Both the position numbers and the translations under genes were made by a program. From the NCBI GenBank assembly GCA_025331445.1, contig JAIWNE010000040.1, positions 1 to 64,000 on the forward strand: a stretch of DNA of 64,000 nt, in the 5' to 3' direction. The notes under the pieces are model-generated. The model had not been told where the DNA came from. It did not search any database and saw only the letters and a program-made list of their open reading frames with translations. Origin of the DNA: Blakeslea trispora. Taxonomy: Eukaryota > Mucoromycota > Mucoromycetes > Mucorales > Choanephoraceae. Within the stretch, counting starts at the first letter, position 1. Each line of letters opens with the position of its first letter. Below are positions 37,054 to 48,513 of this stretch, in pieces.

Positions 37054-39164
37054 TTACAAGAATGCATCGTTTTCTCTGTTCATGACATCGAAAACAGCCG
37101 CTTGAGCAGATAATCCCCAGTCAGAAAGTACTTCATCCTGCATAGGTTGTGCTACTTTGAAATCATTGGGATGCGAAGTTGGCATGTGTGCCACAGGCAA
37201 AGGAGGTGGTGAAGAAGAATCGGATATGGGTTGTAGATGTGTCCTCTCATGTTTACGTAATGATCTTAAATGATAATAAGCTTTTTCACAATCAGGACTC
37301 TTACAAAGATAGGGTCTGACATTTGAATGAATCTTTGCGTGTGTTGTAAGTGAATCAGGTCTAGAAAACTTTTTTCCACAATCTAGAAAAAAAGAAAGAA
37401 AGAAATGTAAACAAAACTGATTACAGCTTACTCGTTTTGTTACCTACCTGGTTCTTGACACACAAATGGTCTTTCACCTGTATGTGTTCTTAGATGGTTG
37501 TGCATTTTATGTCTTTTTGTAAATGGCTTTTGCTTGCGGGGGCAATCTTTCCAGCTGCAGTAATAATTGCCCTATCCAAAAAAAAACATCAGCCAAGATT
37601 ATTTATGAAAACAACTTGATTGACCGTACCTTCCCGCTACCAATATGAATTGTTTTGACATGATGAATAAGATCGTCAAGCGACTTCAGTTCTAATGAAC
37701 AGTCTTCCCATTTACATACTTGAGGTTCATCCTCTTCTTCTTCGTTCTCTTCCTCCAGCTCTGTGTCTGTATGCGATGCAGACCTAACTTTACTACCTGT
37801 AGGTATTGTCGTATTTGAATGGCCGATTTCATCTGGTGTGACTATGTTAAAAAATGTCTCTCTCTTGTTTTATCTCTTTCTTTGTGAGAGAGGGGGGGGG
37901 GCTTACCTATGCTTAAAGAAGTAGAGGCTTGTACAACCTCTCTTTCTTTTTCTAATTCCATCACTCTTTCCAACAGCTGTTCATGAGTCCATAGCTCGAG
38001 CTTAGTTGAGAGAAGATCAGGGATAGGTGGTGGAGATGAAGGAGAGGTGGTAGAAGTATAGATATCGATTTTGCCCATAGAGCGATGTCTTTTTGCCTTC
38101 AATGAAGATTTGCGCGATTTAGTGATAAGCGGCTCAGATGGCTTATTTGCGATTTCTTTGCCCTTAAATGTTGGCGTAGTTACTGTATATGTAGCATAAG
38201 GTGTAGACACAGTATGTCTTCTTGGCATTGTGCGCCTAGCATTATTTGCATTATTCACATATGATTGAGAAGGAACTTGAGGTGTCTGAAGAGGATACAT
38301 GAGATGTTGATCGTCTTGAACTTGGAATGGTTGTAGAGAATGAGGCATAGAAGGAATTGGAAGAGGGAACATAGAAGGGTCCATTCTGTCCATCATCAAA
38401 TGTTGATGGAAGCCTGATTGAGGTGCTACAAACGAATCCTAAATCACACCAAAAATAAAAGAAAAAGGTTTATTTTTATACGAGACATCAGGGAGGGATA
38501 TATGCATAGATTACCAATGATGGAGGATGTAATATACCATTTGGCGTGGGAGAAGTAGGTGACATGGAATTATCCATCATCATGATGGAAGAATTGTTGG
38601 TAGTGGTTGATGAGGGTGAGTACATGTTGAACATGTTTGAATTGCCTGCAAAATAATCGTCAATCTCCATTGCATTCATCATCATATTTGTTGTTGATAA
38701 ATCCAAGTTGGTTATTTGTTGTTGTTGCTGTTGTTGCTGTTGTTGCTGTTGCTGTTGTTGAAGCGGAACAGCTCCAATTGGCGAAGTAAACACGGAGATC
38801 GGATTATGACTTTTTACAACAGGAGCAGCTGTAATATGAGGCGCATAATAATTATTGTTTATAGGAAACAGTGTACTGTTTTGAGATTCTATCTATATAC
38901 GTATATAGAGTGAGTTATCGATATTGTGAGTTGAAAGAAGCCAAAAAGAAAGAGATAATGATTTCGTTCTTTCGAAATCTAGCTTTCCTTCTTCTTTCTT
39001 GTATTTAAACTTACATAATCGTGCGTTGGTACTGTTGTAGTGGTAGTTGGTGTTATAATAGAATTATAGTGTGATGCGAGTGGCATCATCTGGTTCATTG
39101 CTGAATAGTTGGTATCGCTACTTTCATTGTCATGAACTACTGTGAAATGATTGACGTTCATCAT
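37054..39164 (-). CDS. C2H2 zinc-finger transcription factor, GLI/GLIS/ZIC-like, with polyQ tract
   Basis: Six exons: 39164-39015, 38892-38515, 38438-37907, 37841-37630, 37571-37448 and 37382-37054; 574 residues, all phases agree. Four adjacent C2H2 fingers near the C-terminus (about 420-530): CKWEDC...H-x4-H; CSWKDC...KRHKMHNHLRTH; CQEPDCGKKFSRPDSLTTH; CKSPDCEKAYYHLRSLRKH. The first fingers with Cys-x4-Cys, the HTGERPF linker and the SRPDSL and RPYLC segments are the GLI/GLIS/ZIC pattern, not the PacC pattern. A glutamine run of about 15 (38716-38761) and Met/Asn/Thr-rich segments precede a coiled helix (LEKEREVVQ) and an acidic stretch (ELEEENEEEEDE). Exon 2 extends 33 codons upstream of the ATG at 38793. 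Nuclear regulator; targets unknown. Confidence 0.92.
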
Positions 39165-40558
39165 TCTATGACAATAAATTTAATAAACCATTGTTTCTAT
39201 TGGCGTTAACTAAATTCAAACCTTACATTAAAATCTGAGTACTATGATTTTAAGTTTTATTTTTCCATATAATAGTAAAGAAAAAAAGAAAATAAAGCAG
39301 AGATGGAAAGAAGAAAGAAAAGAGGAAGCAGAGTGAAATAAAAAGAAAAGAAAAAAAGAAAGTTTGTTTCTTCTGTTTGAAAATAATAAATCAAAGGTAC
39401 ACAAACATTTTATTTATTTTTAATGCGTAAGGTGAGATTGCCAACAGTGGTTTCAAGTTACCAAATTCGCTTTGGTCTCCGGTTAAAATTTCTCTCTTTC
39501 GGCTTTTGCCTAAAGACTATCAAGCTTGTTCAATTGGGCTTGTTTTCCTTTACACGTAATTCGAGACTGTTTTATTTCCTTGATAAAATTCATATTGCAT
39601 GATTCTCTTGAACCATTTACAAAGGTAAGGTATTGAGAGAGGAGAAGAGTTAATGTGAATTAATTTCAGTAAAAGAGAACTTATGTTTGAGCTTTATAAT
39701 AGATCGAAAAAGTATACAGTGAATACAAGAATCAGAGACTTTAAAGAAGGGTGTCTTACATAAAGCAACATGTTTTAAGATGAATATCGCTAATCTCTTG
39801 TTTTTTCTTTTTCATCGTTGACTTTCTTCCGATATGGACTTACCAGCTTTCATAGGAAGGGTAAATCATAGGTGGCCACTCGCAAAAAGGGCATTATTCT
39901 TATATCCTAATAGCACTTGACAGCATACTTGAAGTGCTTCTAGTAGTAAGCAGTCTGTGCGCTTTAAGAATAACATTTTATAATAACTATTTCGACACCA
40001 TCTCTTTAAGATGAATATAAAATCTTGGTCCCTTTTCTTTTTTTTTCAATAATGGATCAAGCACCCTTCTTTGTCTTACCTATGATATAATTCAGAATGA
40101 TCTTCTAAAGTCAGTCAAACAACATGATGTTTTAGCCTCAACTATTTGTATATGGAATTCCATAGACTTTAGCGATTGTTATGAAAACATGCTTGTATAT
40201 TTAGGGTAATATTGTCAATAAAATATTTTATCGTGACAAGCGCGTCTCTTTTTGATGGTGTTAAAAAACGGTAAACAAAAAAAACATGGTTACTTTGTTT
40301 ATGGGTGTCATAGTCTGGATTGATTATACCAAGGCTTTCCCTTCTACCAACAGAATAAAAACTGATTTAAAAGAAAACAAATGAAATTTCAATATGTATG
40401 GACGCTGACAGACTGATTTTTCTCTCTTTCATTTTTCTTTTCTCAAAGCTGATAATCAGGCTTGTCCTGCCTGCTTGGTAACTACACTTCAAAGGAAGCG
40501 ACATTGAAACAAAGCAGACTATAATAACAGGTTTTGAGGAAGCGATTGAAACATAGGT
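39165..40558. other. Gene-free stretch
   Basis: About 1.4 kb between two minus-strand genes, holding the zinc-finger promoter and the 3' end of the Maf gene. Purine-rich (AAAGAAAGA) near 39280-39365. No ORF or RNA recognised. Confidence 0.45.
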
Positions 40559-41457
40559 TTATTGTGTGATCCAAACACGGACATTCAACAGTTCTCGAAA
40601 TAGATGGTTTTTGGGCAGACCAACCTAGATTTAATTAAATAAACATAAAGGCCTGCTGCAACAATACATTTGTAAGACTTTAACTTACTACATTCCAATA
40701 ATCGCCATGAATGGATTCTACAAACAATGATGCTTCGCCTTGAATACCATAACCGCCTGCTTTATCAAATGGCTCATTCGAGTCAATGTCTATTGTTTTT
40801 TTTTTCATAAAATAAATGAATCTTTCTTTTTGTTTGTTTAATATTACACAAGACGTACAGGCTTTAATTGTTTCGTTATCAAGACGCGTAAATGTAACCT
40901 CAGTTTTCTCTACAAACTCAATCTGTTTAATTTGATCTTGTCTCTTGTAGAGAATTTGAACACCCGTCAAGACTTGATGTGTTGCTCCGTTTAATTTTTG
41001 AAGCATAGACCATGCATGATCTCTGTCCTTTGGCTTCTCGAGCACACAGTTATCCTTCACGACAACTGTATCTGCACCAATGACTATATCAGCATCGGGT
41101 AACTCAGGATCTTGCTTCATTCATCCTATTAGTTTATGTATCTGAAATGAATTGAAACAGGAGACTTACTTTGCAACGCTCAAACACTTCCTTGGCTTTC
41201 ATGTAAGCTGTATCCGCCACATATTCTGAAGGTGTTTTGTATTGCGTTGGATCATTGGCATCATCTTGAAGTGTACGAACAACTTGAAATCTTAAGCCCT
41301 TTGCTTTTTTTGTTAAAATCAACATGGATTTGTACATTTAAATCTTTCTTTTTCTTTTTACCATATCTGTCAATATCTCACGTCTTCTATGTGAGGCTGA
41401 TGCAAGAACAATGGTCTTTTCTGATAAACTTTTTAGCACAGGTAGGTTAAGAGGCAT
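40559..41457 (-). CDS. Maf-family nucleoside triphosphate pyrophosphatase
   Basis: Five exons: 41457-41362, 41298-41170, 41114-40859, 40789-40689 and 40624-40559; 215 residues. Maf/ASMTL-type enzymes hydrolyse non-canonical or dTTP/UTP-type nucleotides to the monophosphate, cleaning the nucleotide pool. Motifs in order: VLASASHRRREIL (Ser-Arg-Arg substrate loop), EYVADTAYMKAKEV, IVIGADTVV with the catalytic Asp, LEKPKD, LNGATHQVLTGV, AYIDSNEPFDKAGGYGIQG and the C-terminal VVGLP. Introns were set so these segments join; the ATG at 41103 cannot be used because TGA precedes it, and CAAGAT after AAG at 41114 restores the frame. Length and motif set match the eukaryotic ASMTL N-terminal domain, without the methyltransferase part. 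Confidence 0.93.
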
Positions 41458-42141
41458 AATGATGAATGACAACTGATAAAAAAAAAAGAAAGAAACAGAA
41501 AAAAAAAGAGTCTGTTTCTGATTCACATCTGATATAAAGTCAGAGCTCAAAATCTCGGTAAAAGATAGATAAACTCTGCTCAGAAGCCTTTGGCTCTCTT
41601 TTTTTCTCTCTCTCTCCTCTGATTGCATTTCATCACTCAAGAATTCGGAACTTGATAGCTATTTATTACTCGTTGCGTATTCGTACTTGCCGAAAGCAAA
41701 TGCTGCTCTTACCAAGGGTTTAACATTTTTCTTGTTTACTTGAATGAACTTGTATTTTTTTTAATAAAGCAAAAAAAAATCTCAAGGGAAGAGATGCATA
41801 TTGATTGAGTGCGTATCTTTTAAGAATAAAACTTTATCTCGGTCTCTTTTCTTTCTCTCTCTTTAGCCATTATAATGACATACTACACAAAAGCAACTGT
41901 ATTCTTTCTTTTTCTTTTGCATTTGCTTATTTCATTCTCCGAGGGCGTCGTCATCATTTTTGGCCATGAATAAATTTTTTCGAATTTGGCTCTACAGAAA
42001 AAGAGAGAGAGAGACAGACTATTTATCTGCTGTGTAGTGATATCTGCGTGTTTAAGTGGCGTCTGTTATTTTCCCCGCTTCCTTTCAATACACACACTTG
42101 TAATATTTAACCCCTCCCTCCTCTTTTGCTGAATTATAAGA
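41458..42141. other. Divergent intergenic region Maf / NDUFA1
   Basis: About 680 bases carrying the two promoters. CT-rich blocks near 41585-41625, 41845-41865 and 42085-42125. The open frame on the minus strand at 41458-41640 is the upstream leader of the Maf gene. Confidence 0.5.
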
Positions 42142-42646
42142 ATGGTACTTGCTTTCACATGTAGTAAGAACTTTCTTACTTATATTCTCTATTGTTAGCC
42201 TGTTCCTTTTGAAGCTCTTCTTCCTTTCGCCTTGATTGCTGGCTTGTTCACAGTCACTGGTACAGGTTTGAATGTAGTTAGATACTACTCCAACGACAAA
42301 AAGGTATGAATGTTTCGATTCGAAGATCATGTTCAGTTGGATTCATGTACGCAATCTGTAAATAGCCTGGAAGATACGGTCTCGATATCTGGGAAAGACA
42401 AATGATGGAACGTGATAGACGTTTGACTGGCTCACTTAGAGGACAAAGTGTAAATAAACGAAAACTACTTTTATCGAAATATCTATGACTTATGGTTTTT
42501 TATATTAGGACAATCCTGTTGCACCACCAGCTTTTGCTACTAACAGGTAAAGAGAAACTAGGCCCTTTTTTTTTTATCATGCCATTGACTCTTTCTCTCC
42601 TTTTTTTTGTAGTATTTGGTATTTGGAAAAGCACAGAAATCATTAA
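42142..42646 (+). CDS. NDUFA1: NADH:ubiquinone oxidoreductase (complex I) MWFE subunit NDUFA1
   Basis: Five exons: 42142-42144 (the ATG alone), 42199-42303, 42366-42449, 42509-42546 and 42613-42646; 87 residues. None of the exons is long enough to be noticed as a gene. The protein starts PVPFEALLPFALIAGLFTVT, a single membrane segment with the conserved MPVPFEALLP opening of the MWFE family, then the matrix-facing PGRYGLDIWERQMMERDRRLTG, which is the strongly conserved Asp-x-Trp-x-x-x-Met block, and ends IWYLEKHRNH. The subunit is an accessory of the membrane arm required for complex I assembly in mitochondria. The first intron begins directly after the start codon (ATG-GTACTT). Identity is clear from the conserved blocks. 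Confidence 0.93.
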
Positions 42647-43260
42647 AGCAACACACTGTCTATTTACTACGATCTTTCCTTTTTTTTGGACCGAATAAAT
42701 CTTGTGCATTAGAAACAAAAAATGTGCTTACAACAAGAGTGAGAATGAAATCAGCAAAAACACAACCTCCATTTGATTATTGAGAAAAAAAAAGGAGCGA
42801 GAGATATTCAGAGCAGAATGATATTCACTCAAGCGTATCAAAAGAGAGAAAGGCAATCTATAGAAATCATTCAATGTTTTCTACTTGAAAGGAAGCTCTG
42901 TCACTTTGAAATGGCCATAATGGCTGTTCTAAAACATTGAGTGCTTATGGCATTTGCCTCTCCCGCTCTCTTTTTCCGTTCTTTCTTGGCATGCTTTATC
43001 TCTTTCTTTAATGCAAGTAATTTTTTAGCGGAAAGTCATCCCATTTAACAACAAAACTTATCATTCTTCTTCTTTATTATTGGAGCCATTTAATTTCCCA
43101 AAAAAAAAGAAATGTCCCGAATAAAGAATACAAAAAAAAAGTCTAAAATTGAAGTGAAGGCAAGTGGAGTTTCAAAAAATGCTTTAAAGTATTTCAAGTG
43201 CCACATTGGATGCATTTAACTCACCTTTCTTCTTTCGTTTCTTTATCATTTTATAATACA
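42647..43260. other. Intergenic region NDUFA1 / sulfate transporter
   Basis: About 610 bases, both flanking genes on the plus strand. A/T-rich with runs of A at 42783-42794 and 43100-43140. The stretch TTTATCATTTTATAATACA directly before the SulP ATG may include its core promoter. No other gene seen. Confidence 0.45.
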
Positions 43261-45762
43261 ATGAGAACAAAGGATAAAGGCAATAGTCCTACCAATAGCA
43301 ACAGTAAGTAATGAAGCGTTATGACCCTATGTCTAGATTTAGGCTACTTCTTTCTTACTATCTATTCACTGACTTTCATTTCAATGATGCTCTCTTTGTT
43401 TTCTGAAAAGGCACACACTCGACCATTCATCTTGAAGATAGCGATGATGAGGTTTGCATCAATGAACAACAATCCCTCCTACTTGGTCTAGATCGACATG
43501 AAGTTCCTAGATATATGACTGCTTCTCCTTGTAAGTTTCGTAAATAATTAAAACAGATGCGTTGTTTTAAAATACCTTTTTTATTTTTATAGTACCTTCT
43601 GCCCGTATCAACGACAATTCACCAAGAGATAAATGGAGTATATTTAAAGTCAGGTCAAAATACTACCTTCCCATTCTACAATGGTTACCCCTTTACAGTA
43701 CACATCTCCTTTGGGGAGACCTGATCGCTGGTATCACCCTCTCCTGTCTTTTAATCCCTCAAGGTCTTTCTTATGCTACGGCTCTTTGTAAATTAGAAGC
43801 TGTCCATGGTCTGTATGCTATTGCTTTCCCCGCCATTACTTATTCTGTATTTGGTATGTCAAGGTAAGAAACGAAATAGAAAGAAAGAGTAAGAAGCGAG
43901 TGATTTCATATCCATATGAATGTAGACAAATGTCAGTTGGGCCCGAAGCTACACTTTCTTTATTGATTGGATCTTCTATTGCACAACTCAACAATGATGA
44001 TGATGGTCATGTGGATCCTCTTGCATGGGCCTGTTTGATGACCATCTTTGTGGGCATCTTCACTTTCTTGTTGGGTATCTTTCGACTTGGTTTCCTTGAC
44101 AGTCTGATGAGTCGAGCTCTTTTGCGCGGTTTTATCTCAGGTGTCGGTCTTGTGGTTGCTCTTCAACAAGGGATCATCCTGTTGGGCCTTGTCAAATTGA
44201 GCGAAAAGAACGGTATTACAGAGGCATCTAGTTCTATCGCCCGTCTCTTGTTTTTGATTGAAAACGTTCAATTTTCTCACATCTTGACTGCTTCCGTTTC
44301 TGCAGCTTCTGTTCTTTTCTTGATCTCAGCTCGTGTCACCAAATCAAAAATGGCAAAACACAAATGGTTTCAATTACTTCCAGAGGTCTTGTTGGTTGTC
44401 GTTGTCTCGTCTGTTCTTACTTATCTATGCGATTGGGAGAATAAGGGATTGGCTATTTTGGGTGAAATCGATAGTAAGGGCATACCATTGCCATCTATTC
44501 CCCTCTTCCCTGAACGAAAGCATATGAAGGATATGTTGGTGACTTCTGCCATGATTGCCATTATTGGTTTTGTGGAATCTGTCGTCATTGCTAAAACCTA
44601 TTCGACAAAGCACAACTATTCCGTAAGTGCTAATCGCGAATTGGTTGCTTTGGGTGTAGCCAACATTGTGAGTGGTGTATTCCAAGGTATTCCTGCCTTT
44701 GGTTCAGTAAGTTGATAAAGATAAGAAAAGAAAAAAACAAAAGAAAATGGTAAGCTCATATTCTTTTCCAAATAGGTTGCTCGTAGTAAAATCAATGACA
44801 AGGCAGGTGCAAGAACTCAAATGGCCTGTTTGATTGCTGGTGTGGTTGCATTGATAGCCATCTTCTTTTTGTTACCCTATTTCTATTATTTGCCAAAATG
44901 TGTCTTGTCTTCCATTATCTTTGTTGCCGTTCTGTCTCTTTTGGGAGAACTACCTGAAGACCTTCATTTTATCTTCAAGATTGGTGCCTGGCGTGATCTC
45001 GGTTTACTTTTGATCACTTTCTTTGCTACCATCATTATTTCTCTTGAATTCGGCACCCTTTTGGCAGTTACACTTTCTCTTCTCTTGACTATCAAAGAAA
45101 CCAGTTATCCTCGTATTTCCATCATGGTAATGTTATATACAAGCTCCCTCTCTCTCTTCTTCTATATTAATATGAATGATATATAGGGTCGTGTAAAAGG
45201 TACACATAATAAGTTTAGAGCTATTCAAGATGATCCCAATGTGGTTGAACATCTTGAAGATGTACTTATTGTACGCATCGATGAGCCCTTGTTCTTTGCA
45301 AACACAGGTACACCCCCCTTCTTGCCTTCAAGATTGTTACTCTAACTCTAATTCTCTATCTAGGTCAATTGAAAGACAGATTAAGACGTTTAGAACAGTT
45401 TGGTGATATGTCCATTCACCCATCTGAAAGTCCACGATTGGGTAGCCTTTCGTACATGATATTTGATGTTGACAATATGCCCGAGATTGATGCAAGGTAA
45501 TGTGTTCTTGAGAACTCTACAGGGAACATCTCATTTATTTGTTTATACAACAAACAGTGCAATTCAAATTCTATACGAAATTGTGGAAGCTTATCATGCA
45601 CGTAACATTAAGGTTTACTTTGTCCGTCTGCGCGAGAAACCTATGGCTCTCTTTAGAAAGTCTGGATTGCTTGAAGTGGTAGGCCAAATGAATCTCTTCA
45701 GGAAAGTCTCTGATGCTATTGAAGTGATTGAAAGAGATATGATTTATAACCAACAGCAATAA
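43261..45762 (+). CDS. SulP-family sulfate/anion transporter with STAS domain
   Basis: Eight exons: 43261-43303, 43411-43530, 43593-43863, 43926-44706, 44776-45126, 45187-45307, 45364-45496 and 45558-45762; 674 residues. SLC26/SulP permeases move sulfate or other anions across the plasma membrane. The N-terminal 70 residues are polar; the transport domain starts at HLLWGDLIAGITLSCLLIPQ with the family signature GLSYATALCKLEAVHGLYA, then SVGPEATLSLL (anion-binding Ser-Val-Gly-Pro segment), GFVESVVIAK and FQGIPAFGSVARSKIND. The C-terminal STAS domain (about 515-670) includes LIVRIDEPLFFANTG and YMIFDVDNMPEIDAS-AI, where the last exon junction falls at the conserved Ser. Frames all match; sulfate as substrate is the likely but unproven case. 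Confidence 0.93.
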
Positions 45763-47149
45763 CAATACCCGATTTTATGATAACCAGAATTCCTTTTTTT
45801 TTTAAACACTATACACTGCTTTTTCAAATACATAAACTCTATTTAAAGCTTAACCAAATATTAAAAGATGTGTATTGATTTACTTTTTCAACTTGTGAAA
45901 AAAAAAAAAAAAGAGTGTTGCATTCAATCCATACATAAGCTTTTGGAGATAACTAAATCGTTTCAGAACCTTCCTTTTCTTTTTCTTTTCTTCTTCTTTT
46001 AATGACCGAAAAAGGGTGGGGGTGTATAAGGCCTTAGGGATACCAATCCATTCTCTCAAGGTTATAAGCCAGTGTATTATACCAAGACACCATTTTTTTT
46101 TCCTATAAAAACATAAATGTCATTTGTGTTGGTAACCAGGAACTGAACTTTGATGAATAAAAGCTTATTTGATTGAGAATAAGCAAGATATACTAAATAT
46201 ATACTGAGAATTATCAAGATTATCTTGATATTTATAGACAGAAAAGAACAATCTGATCAAAGAAGAAAGAAAAATGGAAAATAATGACAGCATCTTGCTT
46301 CTCCTTTTCTTGTTCTTTATAGATATATGGTTAAATCGAATACTTTTCAACTTGATATAGAGTAGAGTGCAGTAAGCATTTACATAGTGATTCTTATGAG
46401 TTACTCTTATCTTCGCACCCTTTTTATTGTTAAAGTTAACATGTTGAACACTGACCTTTTATTGATTGTACACATAGAATACTAAAATGAAATACACTCC
46501 TTGCTTTAAATAGCCTCTCTCTTTTTTATATATAAAAAAGCTTGACATCATTCATTAAACCCTTTTTTTTAATATTGATGCTGAACTCTAGATCCTTACT
46601 TTTTTTTTTTTGTAAGCAAAGATGGGAGCAAAGAAGGAGACATATTGTTTTCATTTTATTTTGTATCAAAACATGTCTATCCATTTAAGTGAATACAACT
46701 GTTTCAACATGTTTCTTTTTGACTCCATAAAAGCAATAAAGATTATTCTCAATTTAACATAAAACAAGCAAACTAATTTTGAATAGTTTATTGCGTATAA
46801 ACAAGTGGTGTTATCCTTTTAAAAAAAAAAGACCCCCCAATTTTTATACAATGCTTTAAATCGATTTTATTATGATGTCTCATAGACAAACATTTCTCCT
46901 TTTTTTTTTCATATCAAGAAGAATTTCACTATAAAGTATCTTCTATTTCATTCTGTGTCCCCCCCCCCCTCTTTGGCTAATCTTTTTTTTTTTTTTGTTT
47001 TCTGACAAGAGTAAAGGATCAAAATTTATTATTATCTTTACTGGTAGAATATATAAGATCATGCCATTCTTTCATACTCTTTTTCTCTCTTCTTCTTTTT
47101 TTCTTTTACTTTACATTTAACTAAAACATTGCAATCAAAAAGGGTATCA
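45763..47149. other. Gene-free stretch upstream of the microprotein
   Basis: About 1.4 kb, extremely AT-rich with C run at about 46959-46970 and several T runs. Nothing recognised except the putative TATA element at 47050-47057 (separate entry). Confidence 0.45.
47050..47057 (+). promoter_or_regulatory. TATA-like element before the 35-codon ORF
   Basis: TATATAAG, 93 bases upstream of the ATG at 47150, followed by a 60-base CT-rich leader. The layout equals that of the well-supported genes in this window. Confidence 0.4.
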
Positions 47150-47257
47150 ATGACAGTAAAAAGTAATTGGATGATGGATCCACGTAGACCAAGACCACAG
47201 AATCCCAGACCACCATCATCTCCTCCATTGTCTGAAACAACACTGCCAACAAATTAA
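47150..47257 (+). CDS. Candidate 35-residue proline/arginine-rich microprotein
   Basis: Below the usual ORF length cut-off. ATG at 47150 opens a frame of 35 codons: MTVKSNWMMDPRRPRPQNPR then a Pro/Ser-rich end and TAA at 47257. It is preceded by TATATAAG and a pyrimidine-rich leader and followed within 190 bases by AATAATAAAAG-type 3' signals, so the locus looks like a small transcription unit. The composition (Pro, Arg, Ser) is not what random AT-rich DNA gives. No family recognised. It could also be the remaining exon of a larger spliced gene. Moderate to low confidence. Confidence 0.35.
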   Translation: MTVKSNWMMDPRRPRPQNPRPPSSPPLSETTLPTN

Positions 47258-47771
47258 TATGTGTTCAATTGGCAATACTGACCATGTTTTATCTCACTAT
47301 TGTTTAAAAAAAAAAAGAAAAGCTATAATAAGGATGAATTTACCCTATTTCTTATGTTTATTTTCCTATGTATTTATGACCCCCCTTTCTTCTTATGTAT
47401 TTCCTCATTTTAATTCTATGTAGATAGTTGATAATAATAAAAGTTTCTTTTTTTTTTTGGCTTATTATTCTTAAATCGATATAAAAGAAGGAGACATACA
47501 AAGTGGCTTGTCAGATCAGGCTAATGGACATTGATACATGAATACAAACAAGCGAAATCCTGTTATTAAACTCAGCTGAATGAAAAAGAAAAAAAGGTGT
47601 CAATTTAAGCTTTTTTTTTTTGTGTAAGCAAAAGTTTATACATTTGAAGTTTTTTTGCTTATTCAAGAATACTTGAAGCCAATTGGTTATTTTTTCTAAA
47701 GTATACCTTTTTTTTTTACTTTTTTTGTAAATATCTCTTCTTTCTTACTCCCCCCTTTTTTTTTAACACAT
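47258..47771. other. Intergenic region before the methyltransferase
   Basis: About 510 bases with many T runs (8-10). Probably the 3' end of the small unit at 47150 plus the promoter of the METTL21-type gene. No other gene. Confidence 0.45.
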
Positions 47772-48513
47772 ATGATAACAACAGAAGAACCAACAGACTT
47801 GTTTCTTAGCAACGAAATTATAGAACAACGTGAGCAAGAAGTCAAAGCTCATATAGGCCAAGTTGAATATGAAGGCATCAGCCCCATCTTGTTATCTCAA
47901 GATCTTAGTGGTGGCTGTGGTGGCAAGATCTGGGAAGCAGCCAATGTGATGATTGACTATTTGATCTGGAAGAATGCACAGTTGAATGGTGAGTTATTTA
48001 AGGACCAGACAATAGTCGAATTAGGTTCAGGTACTGGTTTGGTAGGTATTGCTATTGCCAAGATCTGTTCGCAAGTACGCCAAGTGATATTGACAGACCA
48101 ACTGTAAGTGACCCTAATGTCATTAAGAATCAAGCACTCATTCTTATATTAGGGCTATGATGAAACTAATGAATGAAAATATTCAACTGAATCAATTATC
48201 TTCAGTGTCAGCCACTGTACTCAATTGGGGTGAACCCATCCTGAATCCATCTGTTCTAGAGGCAGATGTGATTATTGCCTCAGATTGTATCTATCTTGAA
48301 GTGGCCTTTGTACCCTTATTTGAGACCCTTTTGGCATTAACACACAAACCAGATGTTGTCATCTATCTATCCTATCGAAAAAGACGCAAGGCAGACAAGC
48401 GCTTTTTCCAATTAGCACGTAAAAAGTTTGTATTTGAAACAATACAAGATGATCCTCGTCATGCTGTTTATTCAAAGCTAGGATTACATCTATTTGTTGT
48501 CAAAAGACGTTAA
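47772..48513 (+). CDS. METTL21-type (family 16) protein-lysine methyltransferase
   Basis: Exons 47772-48103 and 48153-48513 give 230 residues. SAM-dependent seven-beta-strand methyltransferase of the METTL21/EFM family, which modify lysines of chaperones, VCP or elongation factors. Visible motifs: GGKIWEAANVMIDYL, the family-specific approach to the cofactor site; VELGSGTGLVGIAIAK (motif I, SAM binding); VILTDQL (motif II acidic); LNWGEP; and ASDCIY, the D-x-x-Y motif that marks this family. Intron is 49 nt, GT-AG, phase 2 and restores LAMMKLMNENI. The natural target protein cannot be read from sequence. Its stop codon overlaps the predicted stop of the convergent NOT1 gene. Confidence 0.88.

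Noticed and set aside
37054..39164. PacC/Rim101 pH-response factor
   Set aside because: The fingers lack the PacC finger 2-3 pattern and show GLI-type SRPDSL and RPYLC segments instead.
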